Translations under genes and position numbers: made by a program | Part shown: positions 38,376 through 46,072 of the stretch, one piece after another | Position numbering within the stretch: the stretch's first letter is position 1 | Layout: every line of letters starts with the position of its first letter | The notes under the pieces: generated by a model | Databases searched by the model: none | What the model saw: the letters and a program-made list of their open reading frames with translations, nothing else | What the model was told of the DNA's origin: nothing | Source: Methylobacterium aquaticum | Lineage (GTDB): Bacteria > Pseudomonadota > Alphaproteobacteria > Rhizobiales > Beijerinckiaceae | Assembly: GCF_016804325.1 (NCBI RefSeq) | Contig: NZ_CP043627.1 | Span: forward strand, 1-64,000 | DNA length: 64,000 bases | Direction of reading: 5' to 3'

Positions 38376-39545
38376 ATGAGACCGAACCAGAACAGGCGTA
38401 TGCGTGGCCGCAACCGCACCAACACTAAGGGGCCGAACCCGCTGACCCGGGCCTACGAGTCGAACGGCCCCGACGTGAAGATCCGCGGCACCGCCCAGCA
38501 CATCGCCGAGAAATACGCCCAGCTCGCCCGCGACGCCCAGGCGAGCGGCGATCCCGTGATGGCCGAGAACTACTTTCAGCACGGCGAGCACTATTTCCGC
38601 ATCATCACCGCGGCGAACGAGCAGTACCGTCAGCAGTACGGCGCCAATTACGGCCGCCAGGGCTACGACGACGAGGATGACGGCGACGACGAGGGCGCGC
38701 CGGCGAACGGCTACCCGCAGCAGGAGCGCGGTGGCGCCAACGGCTACGCCCAGTCCGGCTACGGCGCCGCCGACGAGTACGGCGATCCCGGCCAGCAGCC
38801 GCAGCCCTACGACAGTCGCGGCGACGACCGCCCGTCCCGCTTCGACCGGCAGGACCAGTCGCGGCAAGACCACCAACGGCAGGATCAACAGCGTCAGGAC
38901 CGGCCCGACCGGCAGGAGCGCCGCGAGCGGTTCCAGAATCGCCAGGAGCGCCAGCAGCGCGACCGCCAGGAGCGGGTCGAGCAGCGAGCCGATCGCCAGG
39001 ATCGCCCCGACAGGCAAGATCGCCCCGACAGGCAAGACCGTCCCGACAGGCAAGATCGCTCTGACCGTCAGGACCGGGCCGACCGCCAGGATCGCCCCGA
39101 TCGCCAGGATCGCTCCGAGCGACAGGACCTGTCCCGGGCCGAGCAGCCCCGTCAGGAGCCGGTGCGGCAGGAGAGCCCGAGGCAAGAGAGCCCGAGGCAA
39201 GAGAGCCCGAGGCAAGAGGCTCCGAGACAGGAGGGCTACCGCGAGGGCGGCCGCTCCGAGTTCCGCCGCGAGCGCCGCCGCGAGGAGCCCCGCTCCGAGC
39301 CGATCCTGGCCGCCGACGAGCCGACCGGCCTGCCGGCCTTCCTGACCACCCCGGTGCGTCCCCCCGCTCCCGCGCCCGCACCGGTCGAGGAGGCGCCGCC
39401 GGCTCCTCCCGCCACCCCGGTCGAGGCCGAGGGCGAGGCCCCGGCGCCGCGTCCGCGCCGCCGCCGCCGCACCCGGTTCGAGGGGGTCGAGGGCGAGCCC
39501 GCGGGCGAGCTGTTCCCGAAGCCCGCCGAGCCGTCGGGCGAGTAG
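38376..39545 (+). CDS. DUF4167 protein with long charged repeat region
   Basis: The N-terminal 90 residues are the conserved alphaproteobacterial DUF4167 domain: MRPNQNRRMRGRNR, then NPLTRAYESNGPDVKIRGTAQHIAEKYAQLARDAQASGDPVMAENYFQHGEHYFRII. The remainder of the 389 residues is disordered, with RQDRPD-type hexapeptide repeats, a PRQES pentapeptide block and a C-terminal basic patch RPRRRRRTRFEGVEGE. The basic N-terminus and arginine-rich body suggest nucleic-acid or ribosome contact, but the function is unknown. The ATG at 38376 has GAGG before it. Its place downstream of prfA-prmC is usual in Rhizobiales. Confidence 0.9.
   Translation: MRPNQNRRMRGRNRTNTKGPNPLTRAYESNGPDVKIRGTAQHIAEKYAQLARDAQASGDPVMAENYFQHGEHYFRIITAANEQYRQQYGANYGRQGYDDEDDGDDEGAPANGYPQQERGGANGYAQSGYGAADEYGDPGQQPQPYDSRGDDRPSRFDRQDQSRQDHQRQDQQRQDRPDRQERRERFQNRQERQQRDRQERVEQRADRQDRPDRQDRPDRQDRPDRQDRSDRQDRADRQDRPDRQDRSERQDLSRAEQPRQEPVRQESPRQESPRQESPRQEAPRQEGYREGGRSEFRRERRREEPRSEPILAADEPTGLPAFLTTPVRPPAPAPAPVEEAPPAPPATPVEAEGEAPAPRPRRRRRTRFEGVEGEPAGELFPKPAEPSGE
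38992..39135 (+). repeat. Eight 18-bp tandem repeats encoding RQDRPD-like units
   Basis: Units such as GACAGGCAAGATCGCCCC recur eight times without gaps (38992-39135), with the middle ones nearly identical. They encode D-R-Q-D-R-P hexapeptides in the DUF4167 protein. Such an array can change length by slippage without breaking the frame. Confidence 0.9.
39166..39240 (+). repeat. Five 15-bp tandem repeats encoding RQESP units
   Basis: AGGCAAGAGAGCCCG occurs twice exactly and three more times with few changes. It encodes the RQESP pentapeptides of the DUF4167 protein, 30 bp after the 18-bp array. Confidence 0.85.
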
Positions 39546-39566
39546 GATCCACCGCCGAGCGAGAGT

Positions 39567-39600
39567 GGCGCCCGGCCTCCGGCAACGGAGGCCGGGCGCC
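39567..39600 (+). terminator. Hairpin after the DUF4167 gene
   Basis: GGCGCCCGGCCTCCG and CGGAGGCCGGGCGCC form a perfect 15-bp stem closed by the GNRA tetraloop GCAA, 21 bp after the stop codon. No T-run follows; instead there are three short direct repeats of the ATGCATTCGGGCCCC type (39601-39645). It is likely a transcript-end structure. Confidence 0.7.
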
Positions 39601-39732
39601 ATGCATTCGGGCCCCATACATTCGGCCCACATGCATTCGGGCCCCGAGGGCGATTTTTGCGCCGCCGCCGGTGGCGTTTCTCTCGGCCCTGCCTACCTGC
39701 CGCCGTGACACGAGCCACAGGCGGAGCGCAGC

Positions 39733-40650
39733 ATGACCCACCACCCCGCACTCGCGAAGGGCCGCGTCGCGGTCGTCACCGGCGCGGCGAGCGGCATCGG
39801 CCTGGCCGCCGCCACCGCCTTCGCCCGGGCCGGCATGCGGGTGGTGCTGGCCGACCTTCCCGGCGAGACCCTGGACCAGGCCGGCCGCGCCGTCGCGGCG
39901 GCCTCTCCCGGCGGCGAGGCGGATGTCCGCGCGGTGCCGACCGACGTGACGAAGCCCGAGGCGCTGGAGGCCCTGCGCCGGGAGGCCGGATCCCTCGGAT
40001 CCGTCGCGCTGCTGATGGCCAATGCCGGCATCGAGGCCGGCGGGCGCTTCTCCTCCGATTCCGCGACCTGGCACCGCATCATCGACACCAACCTGTGGGG
40101 CGTCATCAACGCCATCCAGGCCTTCGTGCCGGGGATGATCGAGGCGGGGCAGCCGGGCGCGGTGATCGTCACCGGCTCGAAGCAGGGCATCACCACCCCG
40201 CCTGGCAATACGCCCTACAACGTCAGCAAGGCGGGCGTGAAGGTGACGACGGAGGCGCTGGCGCACGAGCTGCGCGAGGCGCACTCGCCCGTCACCGCCC
40301 ACCTGCTGATCCCGGGCTTCGTCTATACCGGCCTCACCCGCGCCCGCGGCGTGACCGAGAAGCCGGCCGGTGCCTGGACGCCGGAGGAGACCGTGGATTT
40401 CCTCCTCGACAAGATGGCGGCTGGCGACTTCTACATCCTCTGCCCGGACAACGAGACCACCCGGGAGATGGACGAGAAGCGGATGCGCTGGTCCGCCGAC
40501 GACGTGATTCGCAACCGCCCGGCCCTGTCGCGCTGGCACCCCGACCACAAGGCGGCCTTCGCGGCCCATATTGAGGCGCCGCTGGAGGGCGGGGGCAGGG
40601 GAGCGGACGAGGGCATCAAGGAGCCTGCGGCCACGCCGGCCTCGTTCTAG
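39733..40650 (+). CDS. Short-chain dehydrogenase/reductase
   Basis: The 305-residue NAD(P)-dependent oxidoreductase of the classical SDR superfamily has the cofactor motif VVTGAASGIGLAAA, the structural motif LLMANAGIEAGG (NAG) and the active site serine in VTGSKQG with YNVSK about 14 residues later. The C-terminal extension after residue 235 (FYILCPDNETTREMDEKRMRWSADDVIRNRPALSRWHPDH) is longer than in minimal SDRs. The substrate is unknown. It stands alone between a terminator and a MITE. Confidence 0.92.
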   Translation: MTHHPALAKGRVAVVTGAASGIGLAAATAFARAGMRVVLADLPGETLDQAGRAVAAASPGGEADVRAVPTDVTKPEALEALRREAGSLGSVALLMANAGIEAGGRFSSDSATWHRIIDTNLWGVINAIQAFVPGMIEAGQPGAVIVTGSKQGITTPPGNTPYNVSKAGVKVTTEALAHELREAHSPVTAHLLIPGFVYTGLTRARGVTEKPAGAWTPEETVDFLLDKMAAGDFYILCPDNETTREMDEKRMRWSADDVIRNRPALSRWHPDHKAAFAAHIEAPLEGGGRGADEGIKEPAATPASF

Positions 40651-40892
40651 GCAGCGTTGCGTTGGCAGGCCGACGCTTCGCCCGCTCGGGTTCTCGCATT
40701 CCCGCAGATTTTCCGTGCCGGACCGGTCACCGCTTCGGGGAAATCTGCCGAGATGCAAGACGGCTGCGCCGGCCTGATCTCCCGCTCGGATCCGTGGCGA
40801 TCAGACCTGCCGGGCGAGGCCCTCGGCGCAGATGGTGGGCGGAACCTCGCGACGGCGATCGAGGAAGCGGCTGAACCGCCCCGTGCTTCTAA

Positions 40893-41110
40893 GAGCCTGT
40901 TTGATCGACTCACGCACTTACTCCCACGCACCACCTCATCCTGAGGTGTCAGTCGATTGAAAATCGACTGACCTCGAAGGAGGGCTCCAGGGATCGCGAA
41001 GATGTCTGGAGCCCTCCTTCGAGGCTCCTTTCAGTCGCACCTCAGGATGAGGTCGCGAGGGGGATGGAAAAAGTTCGTTGCAGGTAAATTTTCGCAAGTC
41101 AAACAGGATC
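40893..41110. mobile_element. MITE copy, 218 bp
   Basis: GAGCCTGTTTGA at the left and TCAAACAGGATC at the right bound a copy 218 bp long containing the CTCATCCTGAGGTG palindrome (40933-41054). The flanks are TAA on the left and TGA on the right, fitting the TNA target preference but not an exact duplication. It carries the intact junction CACTTACTCCC used to define the insertion at 3511. Confidence 0.8.
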
Positions 41111-41653
41111 TGAGAGACGGTTCTATCCCGGATCGGTCGGATGACGCATTTTCGACGATCGACCATCCGCTTCTCAAGACAATGACATATTATTTTTTCC
41201 ACATAATATTCTAGTATTCGTACCTATCGATCTGCATGCGGGTTCAAATATCTCGATGTCGTTTCGGGTTACGCTACGCATCATCGGGATGACATCGAGG
41301 ATTTCGATCCCGCCGGCCAACTCGCACAGTCTCTCGACGAGAATCTTCCCGGTCCGTCCTGCGCAGCGTGGGGGAAGGGTTGGCCTGCCGTGACCGGTGC
41401 TCCTGCCGTGTCGCCCCCTCTGCGGCAGCATGATCGGGCGCAAGCCGAGGGCTGGGTCGCCCCGTCGGCATGGTAGCCGGCACCGGCCCCGGCGAGAGGG
41501 CCTGTCCCGATCGGCACCTGCAGGCGGCGGTGATTGAACCAGCCGGCCTTCGGCCGCGACGGCCCGGGTCTCGCCGAGCCCGCTCTCACGATGCCTTAAC
41601 CATGCCGACCTACGCTTGCGGCCGCTCTCGCCTTCTCGCCCAAGGAGTGGTTC
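41111..41653. other. Gene-free, partly AT-rich region before the secretion cluster
   Basis: The first 150 bp (especially 41170-41280) are much richer in A and T than the surroundings, which suggests foreign or decayed sequence. A reverse-strand reading frame at about 41180-41360 (ERLCELAGGIEILDVIPMMR) looks faintly coding but has no start or family. The promoter of the adaptor operon is expected near 41590. Confidence 0.45.
41594..41607 (+). promoter_or_regulatory. Shared motif CCTTAACCATGCCG, first copy
   Basis: The 14-mer is identical to the one at 45998-46011, and similarity continues downstream (ACCTACGCTTGC against GCTCACGCTCGC). It lies 46 bp upstream of the adaptor start codon. TTAACCAT resembles a CtrA half-site known in alphaproteobacteria; a promoter or activator-site role is inferred. 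Confidence 0.5.
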
Positions 41654-42382
41654 GTGCGCGCGGCAACCGTCATCGTCCTCTCCCTGGCAGCCCTGCCCGC
41701 GCTCGCTCAACCCGAAGCTCCGATCCGCGGCGTCGTGCGCGCGGTCCGGGATGCCAGCGTCGCGACGGACCTCAACGCCCGCATCCTGACGCTGCCGTTC
41801 CGCGAGGGGACGTCGTTCAACGCCGGCGATACGCTCGTCACCTTCGACTGCGATCGGACCGAGGCGGAATCCCGCGCGGCCGAGGCCGAGACCACGGTCA
41901 ACCGCATCGCCTTCGACAACGCGCAAGCGCTCGACCGTCGCCACGCCATCGGGCGCATCGAGGTCCAGGCCGCCAAGGCGCGATGGGAGAAGGCCCGGGC
42001 CTCCGCGGAAGCCCTGCGCGTCAGGGTGCGCGATTGCCGGATCGTCGCGCCGTTCGCGGGCCGCGTCGCCGAGATGCGGGCGCGCGAATACGAGATGCCG
42101 GTGGCCGGCCAGCCGCTTCTCCGGATCGTCGATGCCACCGCCCTCGAGATCGACCTGATCGTGCCCTCGGCCTGGCTCGCCTGGCTGCGGGCCGCCGCTC
42201 CTCTCAACGTGAAGGTCGACGAGACCGGCAAGACCTATCCCGCCAAGGTGATCCGCACCGCGGCTGCCGTCGATCCGGTCTCCCAGACGATCAGGATCAC
42301 CGCGGCCTTCGCCCCCGGCGACACGTCGGCGGTGCTGCCCGGCATGAGCCTCGACGCCACCTTCGACCGTCCGACCCACTGA
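41654..42382 (+). CDS. Periplasmic HlyD-type adaptor protein
   Basis: The 242-residue protein is a compact membrane-fusion (adaptor) subunit. The signal peptide MRAATVIVLSLAALPALA precedes GVVRAVRDASVATDLNARILTLPFREGTSFNAGDTLVTFDC (lipoyl half), a short helical hairpin (TEAESRAAEAETTVNRIAFDNAQALDRR), and RDCRIVAPFAGRVAEMRAREYEMPVAGQPLLRIVD (second lipoyl half) with a beta-barrel. It starts with GTG, preceded by AAGGAG. It lacks a membrane anchor, so it is periplasmic, and probably bridges the inner-membrane proteins encoded next to the TolC-like channel. The next gene starts one base after its stop. Confidence 0.88.
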   Translation: MRAATVIVLSLAALPALAQPEAPIRGVVRAVRDASVATDLNARILTLPFREGTSFNAGDTLVTFDCDRTEAESRAAEAETTVNRIAFDNAQALDRRHAIGRIEVQAAKARWEKARASAEALRVRVRDCRIVAPFAGRVAEMRAREYEMPVAGQPLLRIVDATALEIDLIVPSAWLAWLRAAAPLNVKVDETGKTYPAKVIRTAAAVDPVSQTIRITAAFAPGDTSAVLPGMSLDATFDRPTH

Positions 42383-42383
42383 C

Positions 42384-43832
42384 ATGGCCGCCACCATGGC
42401 CGTGCCGCAGCCCAATCCCAAGCCTGACCCCAGTTCCAAGCCCGAGTCCGGGGGCCGCCGCGTCCACGTCCATCCCGCGGGCGGCACGGTTCCGCGGGGA
42501 CCGGAACCGGTCGGCGCTGAGGATGCGAGCGCCGGCTTGCGCCAGCTCCTCGCCGTCGAGGCGAGCTTCCGCCAGGCCCCGGACCGCGACGCGCTCGGCC
42601 TTGCCCTCGTCAACGAGAGCGTCACGCTGGTGCGGGCGCGCCAGGGCTTCCTCCTGCGGACGGATCGCCTCGGCGGTCTCACCGTCGAACGGGTGTCCGG
42701 CACGATCCAGGTCGAGCGGCACGCCCCCCTCCTCGCCTTCGTCGAAGCGGCCGTCGCCGCGATCCCCAGGGAGGCGCGCGCCGCACCCCGGAGCATCGAT
42801 CTCGCGACCTCGGAGGCCGAGGAAGCCCGGACCTATCCCTTCCGCCACGCCCTCTTCGTGCCCCTGCGCGATCGGTCGGGCGGCGTGGTCGGCGGCCTGC
42901 TGCTGACGCGCGAGCGGACCTTCGACGAGGCCGACGCGGCCCTGGCCTTGCGGCTTGGCCAGACCGGCGCCCATGCCCTCCTGGCGCTGCGCCCGCCGCT
43001 CCTGCCGCGCCTGTCGGGAAACCTGCGCAAGCCCGCCCTCGTGGCGGCCGGACTGGTCCTCGCCGGTCTCGCCTGTCCGGTCTCGATGACGGTGCTGGCC
43101 CCGGCGACGATCACGGCGGAGCGGCCCTTCGTGGTCGCGGCGCCGATCGAGGGCATCATCGAGGAGATCGTGCCGGCGCCGAACGCCGCCGTCGCCGCGG
43201 GCGACCTCGTCCTGCGCTACGTCGACACCGCCCAGCGCAACGCGCTCGCGGTGTCCGAGCGCGAGGTCCAGGTCGCCGATGCGCGCCTCCGGCAGGTGAC
43301 GGTGGGGGCCTATGCCGAGGAGCGGGTCCGGCGCGAGATCGGGCAGGCCCGCGCCGAGCTCGCCCTGAAGGTGGCCGAACGGGATTTCGCCCGCGAGACC
43401 TTCGCCCGGACGCAAGTTCGCGCCGAGCGCGCCGGCATCGCGGTCTATGCCGACCGCAAGGAGTGGTACGGCAAGCCCGTCGCCGCCGGGCAGCGCATCC
43501 TGGAGATCGCCGACCCGGGGAACGTGGAGATCCGCATCGACCTTCCGGTCTCCGACGCCATCGCGCTCGCTCCGGGCGGCCGGGTGCGGGTCTTCCTCGA
43601 TACCGATCCCCTCAACCCGGTGGAGGCGCAGATCGACCAGGTGACGCCGGTCGCGCGCTTGACCGAGGCCGGCGTGCTCGCCCACCGCATCGTCGCGAAG
43701 CTGCCGGCCGGCGCGCCGGCACCGCGGCTCGGCGCCCGCGGAACGGCGCAAGCCTACGGATCGACGGTGCCGTTCGGGTTCACGCTCCTGCGCAAGCCGC
43801 TCGCGTTCCTGCGCCAGAAGGTCGGCCTGTGA
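42384..43832 (+). CDS. GAF-domain HlyD membrane-fusion protein
   Basis: The 482-residue protein has a cytosolic N-terminal region with a GAF-like domain (about residues 50-195: LRQLLAVEASFRQAPDRDALGLALVNESVTLVRARQGFLLR, then ALFVPLRDRSGGVVGGLLLTRERTFDEADAALALRLG), one transmembrane helix (KPALVAAGLVLAGLACPVSMTVL, about 212-232) and a periplasmic HlyD part (TITAERPFVVAAPIEGIIEEIVPAPNAAVAAGDLVLRY, a helical hairpin, then a barrel). The attached GAF sensor is unusual and could tie export to a cytoplasmic ligand. It overlaps the next gene by four bases. Confidence 0.88.
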   Translation: MAATMAVPQPNPKPDPSSKPESGGRRVHVHPAGGTVPRGPEPVGAEDASAGLRQLLAVEASFRQAPDRDALGLALVNESVTLVRARQGFLLRTDRLGGLTVERVSGTIQVERHAPLLAFVEAAVAAIPREARAAPRSIDLATSEAEEARTYPFRHALFVPLRDRSGGVVGGLLLTRERTFDEADAALALRLGQTGAHALLALRPPLLPRLSGNLRKPALVAAGLVLAGLACPVSMTVLAPATITAERPFVVAAPIEGIIEEIVPAPNAAVAAGDLVLRYVDTAQRNALAVSEREVQVADARLRQVTVGAYAEERVRREIGQARAELALKVAERDFARETFARTQVRAERAGIAVYADRKEWYGKPVAAGQRILEIADPGNVEIRIDLPVSDAIALAPGGRVRVFLDTDPLNPVEAQIDQVTPVARLTEAGVLAHRIVAKLPAGAPAPRLGARGTAQAYGSTVPFGFTLLRKPLAFLRQKVGL

Positions 43833-45967
43833 CCCGCGGGGACCCGGCGGAGGGCCAGCCGCTCACGGCCCTGCGCGAGGATCTGCGGATCGAGCGCGGG
43901 GCGGTCCCGGGCGATGGCGGCCCGGCGCCCTGGCTCCTCTACGATCCCCTGGCGCACCGCTACTACGAGATCGACGAAACCGGCCTCGCCTTCCTCCAGG
44001 CCTGGCGGACCGGCCTCACGCCTGCGGATCTCGCCGACGCCGCCGGAGAGGCCCTCGGGCGGGCGGTCGGGCCGGACGAGGTCGCGGCGTTTCGCGGCTT
44101 CTGCGAGGCCAACGGGCTCGTCGCGCATCGCGGCGGCTGGCAGGCATTGGTGCGGCAGGCGGCGTCCCGCCGGCACGGGCTCGGCGCCTGGCTCCTGCAC
44201 AATTACCTGTTCATCCGCATTCCCCTGGTGCGGCCGCAAGGCTTCCTCGATCGCACCCTGCCCGTCGCCCGCTGCCTCGCCGACCGGCGCAGCCTGGCGG
44301 CCATCGCGCTCGCCGGGCTGCTCGGTCTCTACCTGGCGATGCAGCAATGGGACACGTTCCGGGCGACGTTCCTGGAGTTCTTCACGCCGGAAGGTCTGGT
44401 CTTCTATCTCGCCGCCCTCGTCGCCGTGAAGGCGCTGCACGAACTCGGCCACGCCTACACCGCCACCCATTACGGCTGCCGCGTCCCCAGCATGGGCGTC
44501 GCCCTCATGGTGCTGGTGCCGGTGCTCTACACCGACACCACCGATGCCTGGCGCCTGCGCGACCGCCGGCAGCGCATCGCCATCGACGGCGCCGGGGTCG
44601 CGGTGGAACTCGCCGTGGCGGCCCTCGCGACGCTGGCCTGGTCGTTCCTGCCGGACGGGACGGCGCGCTCCGTCGCCTTCTTCCTCGCCACGACCGGCTG
44701 GGTGATGAGCGTCGCGATCAACCTCAGCCCGCTGATGCGCTTCGACGGCTACTACATCGCCGCCGACCTGTTCGGCGTGTCGAACCTCCAGCCCCGCGCC
44801 TTCGCGCTCACCACCTGGGCGTTGCGCGAGATCCTGTTCGGGCTCGGCGATCCCTGCCCCGAGAGCTGGAGCCCGCGCCGGCGCTGGGGCGTGATCGCCT
44901 ACGGCGTGGCGGTCTGGATCTACCGGCTGGTGCTGTTCACCGGCATCGCCGTGATGGTCTACACCCTGGCCTTCAAGGTCCTCGGCCTGCTGCTCTTCGC
45001 CGTCGAGATCGGCGTGTTCGTCCTCCGGCCGATCGTTCGCGAGACGCTGTTCTGGTGGCGGAACCGCCGCCGCATCGCCCCGAATGGGCGCGTGCGCATC
45101 ACCGGGGCGGCGCTTGCCGTCGTTCTGCTGCTGCTCGTCCTGCCGGTCTCGGGCCGGGTCGAGATCCCGGCCATCGCCGAGCCGGAGCGGACCGAGCGCC
45201 TCACGGCCGTGGCCGCCTCCCGGATCGAGACCGTGGAGGTCGCGCCGGGCGAGTCCGTCAGCGCCGGACAGGTTCTGATGCGGCTGCGCTCGCCGGCCCT
45301 CGACCACGATCTGGAGGCCGCGCGCATCCGCCTCGCCCTCGTCGAGATGAAGCAGGATCGCCGCGCCGCCGATCCGCAGGACCGGGCCGGCGGCCTCGTC
45401 CTCGACGGCGAGGGGAACGCGCGGCGCGAGGCCGTTCGCGGACTGGAGCGGCGCCACGACGAACTGGTGATCCGCGCCGCCTTCGACGGCATCGTCGCCG
45501 AGATCGAACCGGACCTGCATCCCGGCCGCTTCGTCGGCAGGGGCGAGGAACTCGGGACCCTCGTCTCGAACGGACGCCGCCAGGTGCGCGGCCTCGTGCC
45601 GGAGGACGCCATGGCGCGGCTCTATCCCGGCGCCTCCGGCACCTTCGTGCCGGACGATCTCACCACCGGCTCGATCCCGGTCACCGTCACCTCGGTGTCC
45701 GCCGCCGCGGTCGCCGTCGTGGAGATCCCTTCGCTGCTCTCGACCCTGGGTGGTCCGGTCGCCGTGCGCGAGGAGAAGGGCGTCGGTCCGGTGCCGGTCG
45801 AGGCCCAGTACACGGTGGTGCTGAACCGGCCCGACGACGAGTTGCGCCTGTCCGGCACACCCGCCGTGGTGCGCGGCCTCGTCACGGTCTCCGGCCGTCG
45901 CGAGAGCACCGCCGCCCACGCGTTTCGGCGGATCGCCGCCGTTCTCGTCCGCGAGAGCGGCTTCTGA
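43829..45967 (+). CDS. PqqD-like / M50 site-2 protease / HlyD fusion protein
   Basis: The 712-residue inner-membrane protein begins with a PqqD-like segment (residues 20-100: PWLLYDPLAHRYYEIDETGLAFLQAW). A membrane domain follows with the zinc motif HELGH (204-208) in VKALHELGHAYTATHYG and the second M50 motif NLSPLMRFDGYYIAADLF (aspartate 306). The C-terminal third is HlyD-like (IETVEVAPGESVSAGQVLMRLRSPALDHDL, a hairpin, IRAAFDGIVAEIEPDLHPGRF, then a barrel). Intact catalytic residues imply a working intramembrane protease, perhaps processing the exported protein. PqqD domains bind peptides, so the N-terminus may recognise the cargo. The GTG start overlaps the previous stop. Confidence 0.9.
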   Translation: MTRGDPAEGQPLTALREDLRIERGAVPGDGGPAPWLLYDPLAHRYYEIDETGLAFLQAWRTGLTPADLADAAGEALGRAVGPDEVAAFRGFCEANGLVAHRGGWQALVRQAASRRHGLGAWLLHNYLFIRIPLVRPQGFLDRTLPVARCLADRRSLAAIALAGLLGLYLAMQQWDTFRATFLEFFTPEGLVFYLAALVAVKALHELGHAYTATHYGCRVPSMGVALMVLVPVLYTDTTDAWRLRDRRQRIAIDGAGVAVELAVAALATLAWSFLPDGTARSVAFFLATTGWVMSVAINLSPLMRFDGYYIAADLFGVSNLQPRAFALTTWALREILFGLGDPCPESWSPRRRWGVIAYGVAVWIYRLVLFTGIAVMVYTLAFKVLGLLLFAVEIGVFVLRPIVRETLFWWRNRRRIAPNGRVRITGAALAVVLLLLVLPVSGRVEIPAIAEPERTERLTAVAASRIETVEVAPGESVSAGQVLMRLRSPALDHDLEAARIRLALVEMKQDRRAADPQDRAGGLVLDGEGNARREAVRGLERRHDELVIRAAFDGIVAEIEPDLHPGRFVGRGEELGTLVSNGRRQVRGLVPEDAMARLYPGASGTFVPDDLTTGSIPVTVTSVSAAAVAVVEIPSLLSTLGGPVAVREEKGVGPVPVEAQYTVVLNRPDDELRLSGTPAVVRGLVTVSGRRESTAAHAFRRIAAVLVRESGF

Positions 45968-45997
45968 ACGCCGACAAGGGTGGCTTGCCCCACTCTT

Positions 45998-46011
45998 CCT
46001 TAACCATGCCG
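45998..46011 (+). promoter_or_regulatory. Shared motif CCTTAACCATGCCG, second copy
   Basis: This is identical to the motif at 41594-41607 and lies in the short gap between the protease-fusion gene and the giant gene, 28 or 61 bp before its two possible start codons. It suggests that the giant gene has its own promoter under the same control as the adaptor operon. Confidence 0.5.
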
Positions 46012-46072
46012 GCTCACGCTCGCCCGCGCGGAACGCGCCATGCGGTCCCGTCGCGAGCTTAGAGCGGTGTCG

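Noticed and set aside
39601..39650. Three short ATGCATTCGGGCCCC-like repeats as a possible CRISPR or regulator-binding array
   Set aside because: The units are contiguous with no spacers, only three and imperfect, and lie just after a terminator hairpin; probably trivial duplication.
38605..40758. Reverse-strand frame of about 717 codons over the DUF4167 and SDR genes
   Set aside because: Both genes on the plus strand are clear; the reverse frame is Arg/Gly/Pro-rich without domains.
41230..41262. GGTTCAAAT as the T-loop of a tRNA
   Set aside because: The flanking bases do not pair into a T-stem and no acceptor or anticodon arm can be drawn.
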